A DNA stretch of 7,000 nt from Flavobacterium psychrophilum (GTDB lineage Bacteria; Bacteroidota; Bacteroidia; Flavobacteriales; Flavobacteriaceae): positions 1-7,000 of the forward strand of contig CAMDSN010000086.1 in NCBI GenBank assembly GCA_945907225.1, in the 5' to 3' direction. Shown piece by piece: positions 6,790-7,000 of the stretch; the first letter of the stretch is position 1, and every line of letters begins with the position of its first letter. The position numbers and the translations under genes are program-made. The notes under the pieces are model-generated. The model searched no databases. It worked only from the letters and a program-made list of their open reading frames with translations, and was not told the DNA's origin.

Positions 6790-6873
6790 TGTCACATTGA
6801 GCTTGTCGAAATGTATTCTTTTTAATGTCTTCTATCCTTCCTTCGTCAGGACAGGCGGAGCTCAGACTGACAT
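6790..6873. repeat. Imperfect internal palindrome
   Basis: The left half begins TGTCACATTGAGCT (6790-6803). The reverse complement of the right half begins TGTCAGTCTGAGCT (6859-6872), and 11 of these 14 positions agree. Further in, TGTCGAA on the left faces GACGAAGG on the right, with several unpaired bases. The motif TTGAGCTTGTCGAAATG resembles intergenic repeats that I recall from many flavobacterial genomes. As RNA it could fold into a stem-loop and act as a partial transcription barrier or RNA stabiliser upstream of rfbB. There is no U-run that would make it a classic terminator. Confidence 0.55.
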
Positions 6874-6929
6874 TTTTGTTCTAATTGAACATAAATTTCC
6901 TGCAAAATATATTAATAAAAGATTTTGAT

Positions 6930-6949
6930 TAATTACACCCAACGGGTTT
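6930..6949 (-). repeat. Right terminal inverted repeat
   Basis: This arm reads TAATTA-CACCCAA-CGGGTTT on the plus strand and is the inverted partner of 6744-6763. It ends 6 bases before the stop codon of the gene tail at 6956-7000. Confidence 0.88.
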
Positions 6950-6955
6950 AAAATA

Positions 6956-7000
6956 TTATTCTCCTAAAAATGGATATCGATAATCTTCAGGAGTTATAAA
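6956..7000 (-). CDS. C-terminal tail of an unidentified upstream gene (partial)
   Basis: On the minus strand one frame stays open from the window edge for 14 codons (FITPEDYRYPFLGE) and stops at TAA 6956-6958; the other two frames have stops within the first few codons. Its direction matches rfbB, so it may be another member of the sugar-nucleotide or polysaccharide locus. The fragment is too short to name a family, and the call rests mainly on position and orientation. Confidence 0.4.
   Translation of the reverse strand, partial: FITPEDYRYPFLGE

Larger units (their letters stand above)
6744..6949. mobile_element. 206-base element with terminal inverted repeats (MITE-like)
   Basis: The stretch between rfbB and the gene tail at 6956 is bounded by inverted 20-base arms (6744-6763 and 6930-6949) that differ at one position. 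The inside holds no open frame of note but contains an imperfect palindrome. Size, non-coding content and matching ends fit a miniature inverted-repeat element or a dispersed intergenic repeat. No convincing target-site duplication was found beside the arms, so mobility is inferred only. The rest of the 6728-6955 gap holds nothing else I can name. Confidence 0.6.

Noticed and set aside
6738..6956. Target-site duplication flanking the inverted-repeat element
   Set aside because: The flanks are AT-rich (TTTAATA on the left, AAATATTA on the right) and give no exact direct repeat convincing enough to report.

Overview
The window is AT-rich DNA from a member of the Bacteroidota, most likely the family Flavobacteriaceae. 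This rests on recognised flavobacterial families (an RlmD-type methyltransferase followed by DUF6452-like and DUF6048-like envelope proteins), lipoproteins with short lipoboxes, starts without clear Shine-Dalgarno sites, and the overall codon style. No RNA genes, CRISPR arrays or complete insertion sequences were seen.

Layout. Positions 1-5083 hold eight genes, all on the plus strand. They are the C-terminal part of a 23S rRNA uracil-5 methyltransferase (rlmD-like), a tight cluster of four envelope genes (a DUF6452-like lipoprotein, an overlapping DUF6048-like probable outer-membrane beta-barrel, a 77-residue two-helix membrane protein and a cyclophilin-type lipoprotein), then a SUI1/YciH-type translation factor, a uridine-phosphorylase-like nucleoside phosphorylase, and a leaderless periplasmic-binding-fold protein of the Ca3427/NMT1-like kind. 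From 5102 onward the genes lie on the minus strand: a broken SH3-domain lipoprotein gene, the dTDP-glucose 4,6-dehydratase gene rfbB, and the last 14 codons of an unidentified upstream gene. The two blocks converge with only 18 bases between stop codons, counting the restored frame of the SH3 gene.

The genes suggest a housekeeping block (rRNA modification, translation, nucleoside salvage, envelope folding) meeting the edge of a surface-polysaccharide locus, because rfbB supplies dTDP-4-keto-6-deoxyglucose for rhamnose and related sugars.

Two items deserve most attention. First, the SH3 lipoprotein gene is split by a 4-base tandem repeat (ATCT on the plus strand, 5221-5234). Removing one unit restores a clean 152-residue lipoprotein with a full SH3 domain, so this is either a recent slippage mutation, a reversible on/off switch, or an assembly error. 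Second, a 206-base element with 20-base terminal inverted repeats (19/20 matching) and an internal imperfect palindrome sits just upstream of rfbB. It looks like a small non-autonomous mobile element or dispersed repeat and may affect rfbB transcription. No wholly new system is evident. The isolated, leaderless binding protein beside the nucleoside phosphorylase is the gene with the least understood role.
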